Part shown: positions 34,817 to 42,614 of the stretch, one piece after another
Layout: every line of letters starts with the position of its first letter
How positions within the stretch are numbered: the stretch's first letter is position 1
Assembly (NCBI RefSeq): GCF_004343705.1
Contig: NZ_SKFH01000022.1
Location: 1-60,122, forward strand
DNA length: 60,122 nt
From: Flaviaesturariibacter aridisoli
GTDB lineage: Bacteria > Bacteroidota > Bacteroidia > Chitinophagales > Chitinophagaceae
Direction: 5' to 3'
Notes under the pieces: generated by a model
Told to the model about the DNA's origin: nothing
What the model saw: the letters and a program-made list of their open reading frames with translations, nothing else
Database searches by the model: none
Position numbers and translations under genes: made by a program

Positions 34817-34835
34817 GTTCCCGGGAAAACGGTGG

Positions 34836-34921
34836 TGCCGCTACGCGGCACGAGGGATGCCTGCGCCCTGTAGCCCGGGACTAAAGTCTCCGGCTAACAC
34901 ATGCCGCCGCTATGCGGCGGT
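34836..34921. repeat. REP-like palindromes downstream of the 41-bp array
   Basis: Three hairpins lie in a row: GTGCCGC-TAC-GCGGCAC (34836-34852), an imperfect palindrome led by the GTAG tetranucleotide (34870-34895) and CCGCCGC-TAT-GCGGCGG (34904-34920). The GTAG-led palindrome resembles REP sequences mobilised by RAYT transposases, none of which is in the window. Confidence 0.55.
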
Positions 34922-34964
34922 CCGGTACGAACAGTTGCGCTTCTGACACCAGCGCCATCTGGAA

Positions 34965-35040
34965 TCCGAAATCAGACATCCGACATCCGACATCAGACAT
35001 CAGACATCCGACATCCGACATCCGCCATCAGAGATCTCCG
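34965..35040. repeat. Degenerate 7-bp repeat (ACATCCG/ACATCAG) upstream of the MATE gene
   Basis: About ten consecutive heptamers alternate CCGACAT and CAGACAT and end just before the TAGGTTTG promoter box. No inverted partner is present on the left side. Confidence 0.8.
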
Positions 35041-35048
35041 AACCGTCG

Positions 35049-35056
35049 TAGGTTTG
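35049..35056 (+). promoter_or_regulatory. -7 promoter box of the MATE gene
   Basis: TAGGTTTG matches TAnnTTTG exactly and ends 7 nt before the ATG at 35064, so the mRNA is probably leaderless. Confidence 0.75.
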
Positions 35057-35063
35057 CGCCCTT

Positions 35064-36407
35064 ATGTCTTCGCTCCAAGTAGCCGTCAGCAACCGCCAGA
35101 TCCTGAAGATCGCCCTGCCGATCAGCCTGGCGTTGCTGGTTCCCAACCTCAATTTCATCATCAACAACGTGTTTCTCGGTCACCTGAGCGAGGAGGCGCT
35201 GGCCGTGGCCAGCATCACGGGGGTGTATTACCTGATCTTTTCCTCCGTCGGCTATGGGCTCAACAACGGCCTGCAGGCGCTGATTGCGCGGCGCGCCGGC
35301 GAAAACCGCCCCGAGGCGATCGGCAAGATCTTTCACCAGGGGGTGCTGGTGGCCATGGCCATTGCGCTGGTGGGCATCGTCAGTACGTTTACCATCGCCC
35401 CCGCGATCCTACGCGCGGTGGTGCGCCACCCCGAAACGGCCGAAAGGGCCATCACGTTCCTGCAGATCCGGATCTGGGGCCTCCCCTTCCTGTATATCTA
35501 CCAGATGCGCAATGCTTTGCTGGTGGGCACCAACAACAGCCGCCTGCTCGTGGCGGGGACGCTGATCGAGGCGGTCAGTAATGTGCTGTTCGACTACGCC
35601 CTCATTTTCGGGCACTTCGGCCTCCCGGCACTCGGCTTCAACGGCGCGGCCTTTGCCTCCATCATCGCCGAGTTCCTGGGCATGTTCGCGATCTTCGTCG
35701 TCATCCGCATCAAGGGTCTCGACCGGCAGTTCTCGCTGTTCACAAAAACGCAATGGGACCCGGAGAACATCCGCAGCATCCTGTCGCTTTCCGGTCCGCT
35801 GGTGTTCCAGCACGCCATCAGCATCATCGCCTGGTTTTTCTTTTACATCCTGATCGAGCGCAACAGCGGGCAAACAGGCCTCGCGGTGTCGAATACGATG
35901 CGCAACATCTTCGGCTTCTTCGGGGTGTTTGTATGGGCCTTCGCCGCCACGGCCAACGCCATGGTGAGCAACATCATCGGACAGGGCCGCCACGACCTGG
36001 TGCTAACCTGCATCAAAAAGATCCAGTGGATCTCGCTCGGACTTGCGCTCGGCGTGTTTGTCTTCCTGAATGTCTTCCCGGCGTTGTACCTCTCTATCTA
36101 CGGGCTGCAGGGCACCTTCGTGGAAGCCGGCGTGCCCGTGATCCGCGTGGTGTCGGCGGCGCTGGTGCTGATGTCGGTAGCCACCATCTGGCTCAATTCG
36201 GTAACGGGTACGGGCAACAGTCGGATCACCTTCCTCATCGAGCTCGGCGCCATCGTCTTCTACTGCTTGTACGTATTCCTGATCCTCGAACGCTGGCACC
36301 TGTCGATCGTCTATGCCTGGCTGTCGGAGTTTTTGTATTGGACCGTTCTTTTCACCGGCTCGTATTTCTACATAAAAAAAGGGAGGTGGCGGGAGAAGAA
36401 GATCTGA
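35064..36407 (+). CDS. MATE-family multidrug/Na+ antiporter
   Basis: A 447-residue inner-membrane protein with 12 hydrophobic segments in two homologous six-helix halves. The start ALPISLALLVPNLNFIINNVFLGHLSEEALAV is the typical MATE helix 1-2, and GLNNGLQALIARRAGE (around 60-75) is the conserved loop after helix 2. MATE proteins export cationic drugs, lipids or metabolites in exchange for Na+ or H+. The substrate is unknown. It is monocistronic; its promoter lies directly before the ATG, and a 9-bp repeat follows its stop. Confidence 0.92.
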   Translation: MSSLQVAVSNRQILKIALPISLALLVPNLNFIINNVFLGHLSEEALAVASITGVYYLIFSSVGYGLNNGLQALIARRAGENRPEAIGKIFHQGVLVAMAIALVGIVSTFTIAPAILRAVVRHPETAERAITFLQIRIWGLPFLYIYQMRNALLVGTNNSRLLVAGTLIEAVSNVLFDYALIFGHFGLPALGFNGAAFASIIAEFLGMFAIFVVIRIKGLDRQFSLFTKTQWDPENIRSILSLSGPLVFQHAISIIAWFFFYILIERNSGQTGLAVSNTMRNIFGFFGVFVWAFAATANAMVSNIIGQGRHDLVLTCIKKIQWISLGLALGVFVFLNVFPALYLSIYGLQGTFVEAGVPVIRVVSAALVLMSVATIWLNSVTGTGNSRITFLIELGAIVFYCLYVFLILERWHLSIVYAWLSEFLYWTVLFTGSYFYIKKGRWREKKI

Positions 36408-36410
36408 GAA

Positions 36411-36460
36411 AGGTTTTGGAGGTTTTGGAGGTTTTGGAGGCTTTGAGGGTTTTGGAGGTT
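36411..36460. repeat. 9-bp tandem repeat (AGGTTTTGG) after the MATE gene
   Basis: Five units, three of them exact, follow directly after the MATE stop codon (36407). Period 9 matches the arms before serA (7044). Its complement is not nearby. Confidence 0.8.
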
Positions 36461-36550
36461 GGCTGGCGCCGGCCGAAGGCTATTCCCGCCTTGCAAAGAC
36501 TTCCATTCGAAGCTCATTGGAGTCGGATGCATGTTGCGTAACGGGAGAGT

Positions 36551-36575
36551 TTGCTTCGCTGCGCTCGCAATGACG
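36551..36575. repeat. Short palindromic TTGC...GCAA element
   Basis: A TTGC-TTCGC-TGCGCTC-GCAA stem-loop is followed by TGACG. Very similar GC-rich stem-loops are scattered through many bacterial genomes. It lies in the gene-free spacer 36461-36596. Confidence 0.4.
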
Positions 36576-36596
36576 CCTAGCGTTGCCGCGCCTCGC

Positions 36597-36632
36597 GCAA
36601 CTACAAACTATAAACTATAAACTATAAACCGC
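36597..36632. repeat. 7-bp repeat abutting the TPR-gene stop codon
   Basis: ACTATAA heptamers in tandem (36601-36628) run up to 36632, next to the TPR gene's stop (36633). Confidence 0.75.
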
Positions 36633-37391
36633 TCACTCCAGGTCCTTTAACAGCTTTGCGCCTTCTTGTTTGATGTGTGCGTCGTCGCCGGTTTTGTTGG
36701 GAAGCGAAGGGAGCTTACGGAGGCATTCGCGGGCGTGGTCGTCCTGGCCGGCCTTGTGATAAGCTTTTGCGAGCTCCAGGTAATTGAGTGCGAATTCGGG
36801 CTCGAGGCTGCGGGCCTTCTCATAGCAGCGGATGCTTTCCTGGAGCGAGGCCGGGGGAAGTCCGCCGTACACGATCCGGAGCGCCGCTTTTTCAAACATG
36901 CCCAGGTTGGCCACTTCGTAGTGCCACTTGCCCAGCACATGCCAGGCGCGGCCATGCCCCGGGTTGAGCTGCAGGGCCTTTTCCACGTTCGTGCGGATCT
37001 CCTTGACCGAGTTCACGCGCTCCTTGCCCGACTGGCTCAGCGCCATGCGGCCCATGGCTACCGCGAGCGCATAGTAGCCGTCGGCGCCCGTGGGGTTCAC
37101 GGTGACGGCGCGCTGCGCGTACGACTTTCCGAGCTTGTAAAATTCCTGCTGCACTTCCTTGCGTCCCTGTCGCTTGCCGATGCGGCTGCACAGTTCGCTG
37201 AGCTTCCAGAGGGCGGGGTAGCTGGAGGGATTCACCTTCACCGCCACCTTGAGGGTTTCAAACGCGGCACCCTCGTTGAGCGCCGCTTCCTGGCGCTGCG
37301 CGGTTTCGAGGAGCTCGCGCTCCGATTGCGCACCGGCAGGGCGGGCAAACAGGAGGAAGCCCAGGAGGAGTAGGTGAACTGCTGTCTTCAT
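36633..37391 (-). CDS. Exported TPR (RMD1-like) protein coupled to folB
   Basis: A 252-residue protein from ATG 37391, which overlaps the folB stop (ATGA). Signal peptide about 1-22 (MKTAVHLLLLGFLL to AGAQ). The rest is TPR-like helices: LWKLSELCSRIGKRQGRKE, then YAQRAVTVNPTGADGYYALAVAMGRMA, as in regulators of microtubule dynamics (RMD1-type) that occur widely in Bacteroidota. Role unknown; likely a periplasmic scaffold. Coupling to folB is probably accidental transcriptional sharing, since the proteins act in different compartments. Confidence 0.8.
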   Translation of the reverse strand: MKTAVHLLLLGFLLFARPAGAQSERELLETAQRQEAALNEGAAFETLKVAVKVNPSSYPALWKLSELCSRIGKRQGRKEVQQEFYKLGKSYAQRAVTVNPTGADGYYALAVAMGRMALSQSGKERVNSVKEIRTNVEKALQLNPGHGRAWHVLGKWHYEVANLGMFEKAALRIVYGGLPPASLQESIRCYEKARSLEPEFALNYLELAKAYHKAGQDDHARECLRKLPSLPNKTGDDAHIKQEGAKLLKDLE

Positions 37392-37759
37392 GGTTCCGGG
37401 TTGTAGGCTTTGCGTAGCGACACCCGTACGGATCCCTGGAAATGGTCGATGGCCGGCGTCAGTTTTCGGATGGATACATCGAGACCACGCAGTTGCGGAA
37501 AACGGGCCTCCAATGCCGCGGCGATCTGCTGGCAAAGCGTTTCCAGCAAGGCCTGGCGCTGGAGAAAGATCCCGCGGAGCAGGCCATAGGCCTCCACGTA
37601 GTTGACCGTGTCGTGGATCGAATCAACGGAAGCGCTGCCATCCACCTCCAGCCGCAGGTCCACCTCGAAAGCGTTGCCCGTATCGGCCTCGCCGGCATAG
37701 ACGCCGTGCGGCGCCTGAAAGCGGAGGCCTTCCAGGGCGATCGTGAAGTAGGGTGTCAT
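37388..37759 (-). CDS. folB: Dihydroneopterin aldolase
   Basis: A 123-residue enzyme of folate synthesis: cleaves 7,8-dihydroneopterin to 6-hydroxymethyl-dihydropterin and glycolaldehyde. ATG 37759 is chosen over a TTG three codons upstream. The ALEGLRFQAPHGVY start, HDTVNYVEAYGLL near 50-62, TLCQQIAAAL near 77-86 and the VSIRKLTPAI strand near 97-106 are characteristic. It is shorter than or equal to the typical 120-125 residues. It leads a two-gene unit with the exported TPR gene. Confidence 0.93.
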   Translation of the reverse strand: MTPYFTIALEGLRFQAPHGVYAGEADTGNAFEVDLRLEVDGSASVDSIHDTVNYVEAYGLLRGIFLQRQALLETLCQQIAAALEARFPQLRGLDVSIRKLTPAIDHFQGSVRVSLRKAYNPEP

Positions 37760-37778
37760 TCCCAGCAATTTAAGGAAA

Positions 37779-37877
37779 TGTCTGATGTCTGATGTCGGAT
37801 CCGCAGCATTCCGGGCACATTCCGGTCAATGGCGCGCTACCAAATCAGAAATCCGATATCTGAGATCAGCGATCCTC
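37779..37877. repeat. Inverted 7-bp repeats between folB and trxB
   Basis: Left TGTCTGA-TGTCTGA-TGTCGGA heptamers (37779-37800) face ATCAGAA/ATCCGAT/ATCTGAG/ATCAGCG heptamers (37843-37877). The right arm abuts the trxB stop codon (37878). Confidence 0.8.
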
Positions 37878-38825
37878 CTAGTGGAGTCCTTTCTCCGACA
37901 GGTAGCGTTCGGCGTCCAGGGCGGCCATGCAGCCGGAGCCGGCAGCGGTAACGGCCTGCCGGTAGATTTTGTCCTGCACGTCACCGGCGGCGAACACGCC
38001 TTCGATGTTGGTCCTGGCAGAGCCCGGAACGGTAATGAGGTAGCCGGCCTCGTCCATGTCGAGCTGGCCTTTGAAGATGTCGGAGTTGGGCTGGTGACCG
38101 ATGGCCACGAAGAAGCCTTTGATCGGAATCTCGGTCTTTTCGTTCGTTTCGGTATTGCAGATCCGTACGGCATCCACGGTCTTTTCGCCGAGGATCTCGT
38201 CCGTCACGGAGTTCCAGTAAACCTTGATGTTGGATGCGGCCTTTACACGGTCCTGCATCACCCTGGAGGCGCGCATTTCGTTGCGGCGCACGATCATGTG
38301 CACGGTGGAGCAAAGCTTCGAAAGGTAGAGGGCTTCCTCGGCGGCGGTATCGCCGGCGCCCACAATCGCCACTTCTTTTCCGCGGAAGAAAAAGCCGTCG
38401 CACACGGCACAGGCCGATACGCCGTAGCCATTAAGGCGCTGTTCGCTCTCGAGGCCGAGCCACTTGGCGGAGGCACCAGTAGCGATGATGATCGCGTCGG
38501 CTTCCACCAGCTTTTCCTCGTCGATGGTTACTTTAAACGGGTGGCTGGAAAAATCCACGGCGGTGGCGAGACCGTAGCGCAGGTCGGCACCCATGCGGTG
38601 GGCCTGCTTTTCGAAATGCACCATCAGCTCGGGACCCTGAACGCCTTCGGGGAAGCCGGGGTAGTTCTCCACTTCGGTGGTGATGGTCAGCTGGCCGCCG
38701 GGCTGGATGCCTTGGTACAGCACGGGTTTAAGGTTGGCGCGGGCGGCGTAGATAGCAGCGGTGTAGCCGGCCGGACCGGAACCGATGATGAGGAGCTGTA
38801 CTTTTTCGGGGCTGTTGTTTTCCAT
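37878..38825 (-). CDS. trxB: Thioredoxin-disulfide reductase
   Basis: A 315-residue NADPH-dependent FAD enzyme that reduces thioredoxin. FAD loop IIGSGPAGYTAA (13-24), redox-active pair Cys139-Ala-Val-Cys142 in CAVCDGFFF, NADPH loop VGAGDTAAEEA near 155-165, and the C-terminal AAGDVQDKIYRQ FAD contact. Length matches E. coli (321). It is monocistronic with a perfect -7 box (38845). Confidence 0.96.
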   Translation of the reverse strand: MENNSPEKVQLLIIGSGPAGYTAAIYAARANLKPVLYQGIQPGGQLTITTEVENYPGFPEGVQGPELMVHFEKQAHRMGADLRYGLATAVDFSSHPFKVTIDEEKLVEADAIIIATGASAKWLGLESEQRLNGYGVSACAVCDGFFFRGKEVAIVGAGDTAAEEALYLSKLCSTVHMIVRRNEMRASRVMQDRVKAASNIKVYWNSVTDEILGEKTVDAVRICNTETNEKTEIPIKGFFVAIGHQPNSDIFKGQLDMDEAGYLITVPGSARTNIEGVFAAGDVQDKIYRQAVTAAGSGCMAALDAERYLSEKGLH

Positions 38826-38844
38826 GCTGTTGACGTTCGGGGAG

Positions 38845-38852
38845 CAAATTTA
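38845..38852 (-). promoter_or_regulatory. -7 promoter box of trxB
   Basis: The minus strand reads TAAATTTG, 19 nt upstream of the ATG. Confidence 0.7.
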
Positions 38853-38984
38853 GCGGCTTTCACGCCCACTTTGTTGCGAAGAGCGGACGCGCCGGGTTTT
38901 CGCCCAGGATCGTTGATAACTTGTGGATGGGAAATGAGCACCGAGCAATGGGTTATGATACAAAAGGCGGCGTCGAACCCGTTG

Positions 38985-39036
38985 CCAATAAACCAATAAA
39001 CCAATAAACCAATAGACGAATAGACCAATAGTCCAA
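38985..39036. repeat. 7-bp tandem repeat (ACCAATA) next to the DUF4249 stop
   Basis: Seven successive heptamers of ACCAATA/GACGAAT/GTCCAAT type reach the DUF4249 gene's stop codon at 39037. Confidence 0.85.
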
Positions 39037-39924
39037 TCACCTCGGAACGATGATCGTCCGGTACTGCGCCGCATAGCCGCCGAAGTAGCCGAGGGCGCCA
39101 TTGGAGATGTTGCCGAGAACGCGCGTGGGCGAGGCAAAGGGGTTACCCACAGATTGGTACGTGTATTCCATCGTACGCCAGAAGTCGTACGTGGCCTTGT
39201 CGATGTTGGCGAGCTTTAGGGTGACGGTGTCGCCTCTTTTAAACGAGCGTTCGTCGAAACCGTTGTTGGTTCCCCCGCGGTCGATGCCCGGGTCGATGGG
39301 CAGGTCGTAGGTGGTGCCGTCGATCACCAGGTCGTCGAACACCGAGTTGCGGCCCGGGCGAAGGGGCTCGCTGTTACGGCGCGTCCAGTAGCGCACATAG
39401 TCGCCATAGCCGCGCGGGTCGGTTACTTTCACCATCACTTCCACTTTGCCGTCGCTGGTATCGCGCGGGTTGAGGCGCCACCAGGTGGAATCGATGCGCT
39501 TGGTGACGGCGGGTATGCGGGTTTGGGCGGTGTAGGTCGCCCCTTCTGCTACAATCCGCAACTGGTAATCGGTTTGAAGCGAACCGAGGAAAGCAGTGGC
39601 GAGGTTGCTTGAGTCGAGGGTGTAAAAAGAAACAAAATAACCGCTGTTGCCCGCCGGTACGGTGTACTCTTTCAGCCGGTGCGTGACCGCGCCGTTCGAC
39701 ATTTCCACTTGGGCGCCGTGCACGAAAGAGTTGGCGAGCTGGTCGATGCTGAGGGTAGAAAAGTACGCGAGCGAGCGGCTGAGGATCACCAGCGGCGGCT
39801 GCCCGTTTTCGATCGTCGCCTCCACCACCAGCTTCGGGGCGACCTCGGCCACCGGGACGTCGATGTCTCGCTCGCAGCCGGCAAGCGCCGTGATGGTCAG
39901 CAACAGGAGGAAGCAGTGTTTCAT
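39037..39924 (-). CDS. DUF4249 family lipoprotein
   Basis: A 295-residue outer-membrane-type lipoprotein (ATG 39924 after a TACCTTTG box). Signal MKHCFLLLLTITALAGC with Cys17. Early beta-rich repeats (PKLVVEATIENGQPPLVILSRS) are typical of DUF4249, a Bacteroidota family generally encoded directly downstream of a TonB-dependent receptor of the carboxypeptidase-like-N-term type. Here no receptor is adjacent; the only one in the window is 17.5 kb away (56590), so this is an orphan. The function is unknown; surface binding to receptor ligands is inferred from the usual linkage. Confidence 0.85.
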   Translation of the reverse strand: MKHCFLLLLTITALAGCERDIDVPVAEVAPKLVVEATIENGQPPLVILSRSLAYFSTLSIDQLANSFVHGAQVEMSNGAVTHRLKEYTVPAGNSGYFVSFYTLDSSNLATAFLGSLQTDYQLRIVAEGATYTAQTRIPAVTKRIDSTWWRLNPRDTSDGKVEVMVKVTDPRGYGDYVRYWTRRNSEPLRPGRNSVFDDLVIDGTTYDLPIDPGIDRGGTNNGFDERSFKRGDTVTLKLANIDKATYDFWRTMEYTYQSVGNPFASPTRVLGNISNGALGYFGGYAAQYRTIIVPR

Positions 39925-39929
39925 CGGGA

Positions 39930-39937
39930 CAAAGGTA
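39930..39937 (-). promoter_or_regulatory. -7 promoter box of the DUF4249 gene
   Basis: The minus strand reads TACCTTTG and ends 5 nt before the ATG at 39924, predicting a leaderless transcript. Confidence 0.7.
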
Positions 39938-40067
39938 ATCGTGAAGCGTGAGCCGCGAATCGTGAGCGGCTTGCGCCAATAAAAAGGAACGGATGCCATT
40001 GGCATCCGTTCTTCAATAGGGTCGTTAGCACTCACGGCTGATGGCTGACGGCTCACGCTTCACGTTC
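39938..40067. repeat. Nested inverted repeat with 7-bp arms and a 25-nt hairpin
   Basis: Left GTGAAGC/GTGAGCC/GCGAATC/GTGAGCG heptamers (39942-39968). Hairpin GAACGGATGCC-ATT-GGCATCCGTTC (39987-40011). Right arm of ACGGCTG/ACGGCTC/ACGCTTC heptamers (40034-40065) ends at the sigma factor's stop codon (40068). The hairpin is nearly identical to that at 24540 (loop ATT instead of AAT). Confidence 0.85.
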
Positions 40068-40925
40068 TTATCCCAGGTACGCCTTCAGCGCGTTGCTGTA
40101 GCGGGCCTTCTGGAGGCGCTTGATCGCGCGCTCCTTGATCTGGCGGATGCGCTCCTTGGTGAGGTCGTACTTCTGGCCGATCTGCTCAATAGTGACGCCG
40201 TTTTCGCCGTCGAGGCCGAAGTAGGCATTCACGATCTCGGCTTCGCGGGGCGAGAGGGATTTCAGCACGCGGCGGATCTCGGCGCGCAGCGAATCCTTCA
40301 TCACGTCGTCGTCGGTATCGTCGGAGCCTTCCAGCAGGTCGCCCATGGCCACGTCTTCGGCCTCGTGCACGGGTGCGTCGAGGGAGGTGTGGCGGGTATT
40401 GCTCTGGAAAATGTTGTTGATCTCGGTCTCGCTCATCTCCAGGATGTCGGCCAGCTCTTCGGTGCTCGGCTCACGCTCGTGCTCCTGCTCGAAGGCCATG
40501 TAGGCCTTGTTGGCCTTGTTATAGGTGCCGATTTTGTTCTGGGGAAGGCGTACCAGGCGTCCTTGCTCGGCCAGAGCCTGCAGGATCGACTGGCGGATCC
40601 ACCAAACGGCGTAGGAAATGAATTTGAAACCCTTCGTTTCGTCGAAGCGCTGGGCGGCTTTGATCAGGCCGAGATTGCCCTCGTTGATCAGGTCCGACAG
40701 GGAAAGTCCCTGGTGCTGGTACTGCTTGGCTACCGACACCACGAAACGGAGGTTGGCCTGCACGAGCTTGTCGAGGGCGCGCTGGTCGCCCATCTTGATG
40801 CGCTGTGCCAGCGTTGTTTCCTCCTCCGGGGTGATCATCGGGATCTTGGAGATTTCCTGGAGGTATTTTTCAACGGCCTGCGAGTCCCGATTGGTAATCT
40901 GGGTAGCAATTTTAAGCTGCCTCAT
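40068..40925 (-). CDS. rpoD: Primary RNA polymerase sigma factor (Bacteroidota SigA)
   Basis: A 285-residue sigma-70 (ATG 40925; the upstream 45 codons lack sigma features). Region 1.2 includes YLQEISKIPMITPEEE (21-36). Region 2 has RFVVSVAKQYQHQGLSLSDLINEGNLGLIKAA (60-91) and RFDETKGFKFISYAVWWIRQSI (93-114), the core-binding and -10 recognition helices. Region 4 at 225-280 has the helix-turn-helix TIEQIGQKYDLTKERIRQIKERAI. It lacks the long region 1.1, as does the known 280-290-residue Bacteroidota factor. It directs housekeeping transcription from TTTG/TAnnTTTG promoters like those listed here. Confidence 0.96.
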   Translation of the reverse strand: MRQLKIATQITNRDSQAVEKYLQEISKIPMITPEEETTLAQRIKMGDQRALDKLVQANLRFVVSVAKQYQHQGLSLSDLINEGNLGLIKAAQRFDETKGFKFISYAVWWIRQSILQALAEQGRLVRLPQNKIGTYNKANKAYMAFEQEHEREPSTEELADILEMSETEINNIFQSNTRHTSLDAPVHEAEDVAMGDLLEGSDDTDDDVMKDSLRAEIRRVLKSLSPREAEIVNAYFGLDGENGVTIEQIGQKYDLTKERIRQIKERAIKRLQKARYSNALKAYLG

Positions 40926-41025
40926 AGTGTGTAATTCCTTGCGTTTAGATATTGAACGAATGAAGACCTTGCCCTGTTGCAAAAAGCTGCGGAAAAGCAG
41001 AGTTAAACTTTTTTGGCACTGTCTG

Positions 41026-41033
41026 CAAAGGTA
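41026..41033 (-). promoter_or_regulatory. -7 promoter box of the sigma factor gene
   Basis: The minus strand reads TACCTTTG, about 100 nt upstream of the ATG. The leader in 40926-41025 has no recognised structure. Confidence 0.65.
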
Positions 41034-41168
41034 AGCCGGAAAAATGAATTTGCATAACAATTTTCCTTATATTATGCGCAGCAAAAACTGTACTATGCTT
41101 GCTCCGTGCCGGCCAAGCTTGTGTTAAGTCGCCGATTCTGTTACTTATACACGATCCGGCGCATTTAC

Positions 41169-42467
41169 TCACACTGTAGCGGTGTTGGCCCTATTTTTTC
41201 GGGCGAGCCAGATCCACAAACCGACGCCTGTCAGCACCAATCCGATCGCGATGACCTCTGCCTGCGTGGGATGGCCCGGCAGGAAATCGATCCGGGTGTT
41301 CACGCGGATGGTCTCCACGAGGAAGCGTTCAACGCCGTTCACAATCAAATAGAGACAGAAGAGCGCGCCCGCGGGCTTCAGGCGCGTGCGCAGTCCCCAG
41401 AGCAGGAAAAACAGGGCCGTACCGGCAAGGATCTCGTACAAGGGCGTTGGGTAAACCGGCACCGGGAGGGCATTGCAGTACTTGTTGTCGGTGCACCCGG
41501 CGATGGGCACGCCGTCTTCATTCACATTGTGCGGGTAGTTGTAGGCTACGAACCAGTTGGGCAGAAAACCCGCCGGCTTTTTGAATGCTTTGTGTTCGGG
41601 CACGCCCCCGCTTTCGCGCCAGCGGGAATGCATATAAGCGGCATGTGTTTGCAGGCTGCGCTCATAGTCTCCGGGTGCGGCATCCACTACTTGGTTCTGC
41701 GCATTGACGGTGTAAGCGGAATTATAAATTCCCCAGTCGCCGTCGCCGGCCACCTGGCAGCCGATGCGGCCCACGGCATAGGCGATCATCAGGGCCGGCG
41801 CCATGGCATCGGCAAGATGACGCACCGGGATCCTGTGCTTGCGGGCATACCACACAATGGCAATGGTGGCTAGGATGAGGCCGCCGTAAAAGGTGAGGCC
41901 CGCGGGCGAAAAGATATAGTCGGCGGGGTGCTTCAGGAAGTCGCCCCAGTTTTCGAAAATGTCGAAGAGTTTCGCACCCAGCAGTCCGAAGATGAGTGCG
42001 AGGATCGTAAACTCCCCTACCCGATCGTGGGGCCACAGGCGGATGGTGCGCTTCTCGGGCTTCGGCAGTTGCTGCTTGCGCTTTTCCCACCACTTCCAGC
42101 CGGCCAGCACGCCACCGAGCAGGATACCGATGAGGGGGCTGCCCATCCCGGAAAACAGGTAGGCCTGCGGGTCCTGCAGTACATCGGAGCCCAGCGTGAT
42201 CATGCCGCCAATCTTGAAGCCGATCACGAAGCCGCCGATGAAGTTGATCAGCAACTCACCGATCGACGCGGGTTGTCCTACCAGCACCTGTTCGTCGGTG
42301 GGCTGCAGCAGGCCAAGGCGGCTCTTGCGGCGCAGCTCGCGGCTCAGCAGGGAGGCGGCAAGCAGGAACGCGAGGGCCACGAAGAACCCGAACGTATTCA
42401 CGATGCGCAGAAAGCCGGCTTCAATCCCGAAGAGGTCACGAAAGGCGTAGTAGAGATTGGGGTACAT
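41169..42467 (-). CDS. lgt: Prolipoprotein diacylglyceryl transferase
   Basis: A 432-residue inner-membrane enzyme that puts diacylglycerol on the lipobox cysteine of lipoproteins. It has about seven membrane segments. The Lgt signature is GRIGCQVAGDGDWG near 235-248. The PLYEILAGTALFFLLW segment near 365-380 and GVERFLVETIRVN near 397-409 are also conserved. It is longer than E. coli Lgt (291) through an N-terminal hydrophobic extension and an inserted loop (about 260-330), as is usual in Bacteroidota. Several lipoproteins in this window depend on it. Confidence 0.92.
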   Translation of the reverse strand: MYPNLYYAFRDLFGIEAGFLRIVNTFGFFVALAFLLAASLLSRELRRKSRLGLLQPTDEQVLVGQPASIGELLINFIGGFVIGFKIGGMITLGSDVLQDPQAYLFSGMGSPLIGILLGGVLAGWKWWEKRKQQLPKPEKRTIRLWPHDRVGEFTILALIFGLLGAKLFDIFENWGDFLKHPADYIFSPAGLTFYGGLILATIAIVWYARKHRIPVRHLADAMAPALMIAYAVGRIGCQVAGDGDWGIYNSAYTVNAQNQVVDAAPGDYERSLQTHAAYMHSRWRESGGVPEHKAFKKPAGFLPNWFVAYNYPHNVNEDGVPIAGCTDNKYCNALPVPVYPTPLYEILAGTALFFLLWGLRTRLKPAGALFCLYLIVNGVERFLVETIRVNTRIDFLPGHPTQAEVIAIGLVLTGVGLWIWLARKNRANTATV

Positions 42468-42487
42468 AGGCTGCGAAAATAACAGGT

Positions 42488-42519
42488 AATCGGTTTATTA
42501 GTCTATTGGTTTATTGGCA
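42488..42519. repeat. 7-bp tandem repeat upstream of lgt
   Basis: GGTTTAT/TAGTCTA/TTGGTTT/ATTGGCA heptamers lie directly before the hairpin terminator at 42551. Confidence 0.65.
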
Positions 42520-42544
42520 AGCCGGTTCGCCGCCATCCAGGCCA

Positions 42545-42585
42545 ACAAAAAAGGTCCTGCTGGTGCAGAACCTTCTATTTTTTTT
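42545..42585 (-). terminator. Terminator after the bacilliredoxin gene
   Basis: AAGGTCCTGC (42551-42560) and GCAGAACCTT (42565-42574) pair with one G-U, with a TGGT loop. T tracts lie on both sides, so it can work in either direction; the minus-strand gene stops at 42615. Confidence 0.8.
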
Positions 42586-42614
42586 CGTCCGTGTTTTCGT
42601 GAGATCCGCGAACC

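Noticed and set aside
34423-34946. Open frames of 110-150 codons on both strands across the 41-bp array
   Set aside because: The period of 41 keeps all frames open once one is; the translations have no consistent family character and frames shift every unit.
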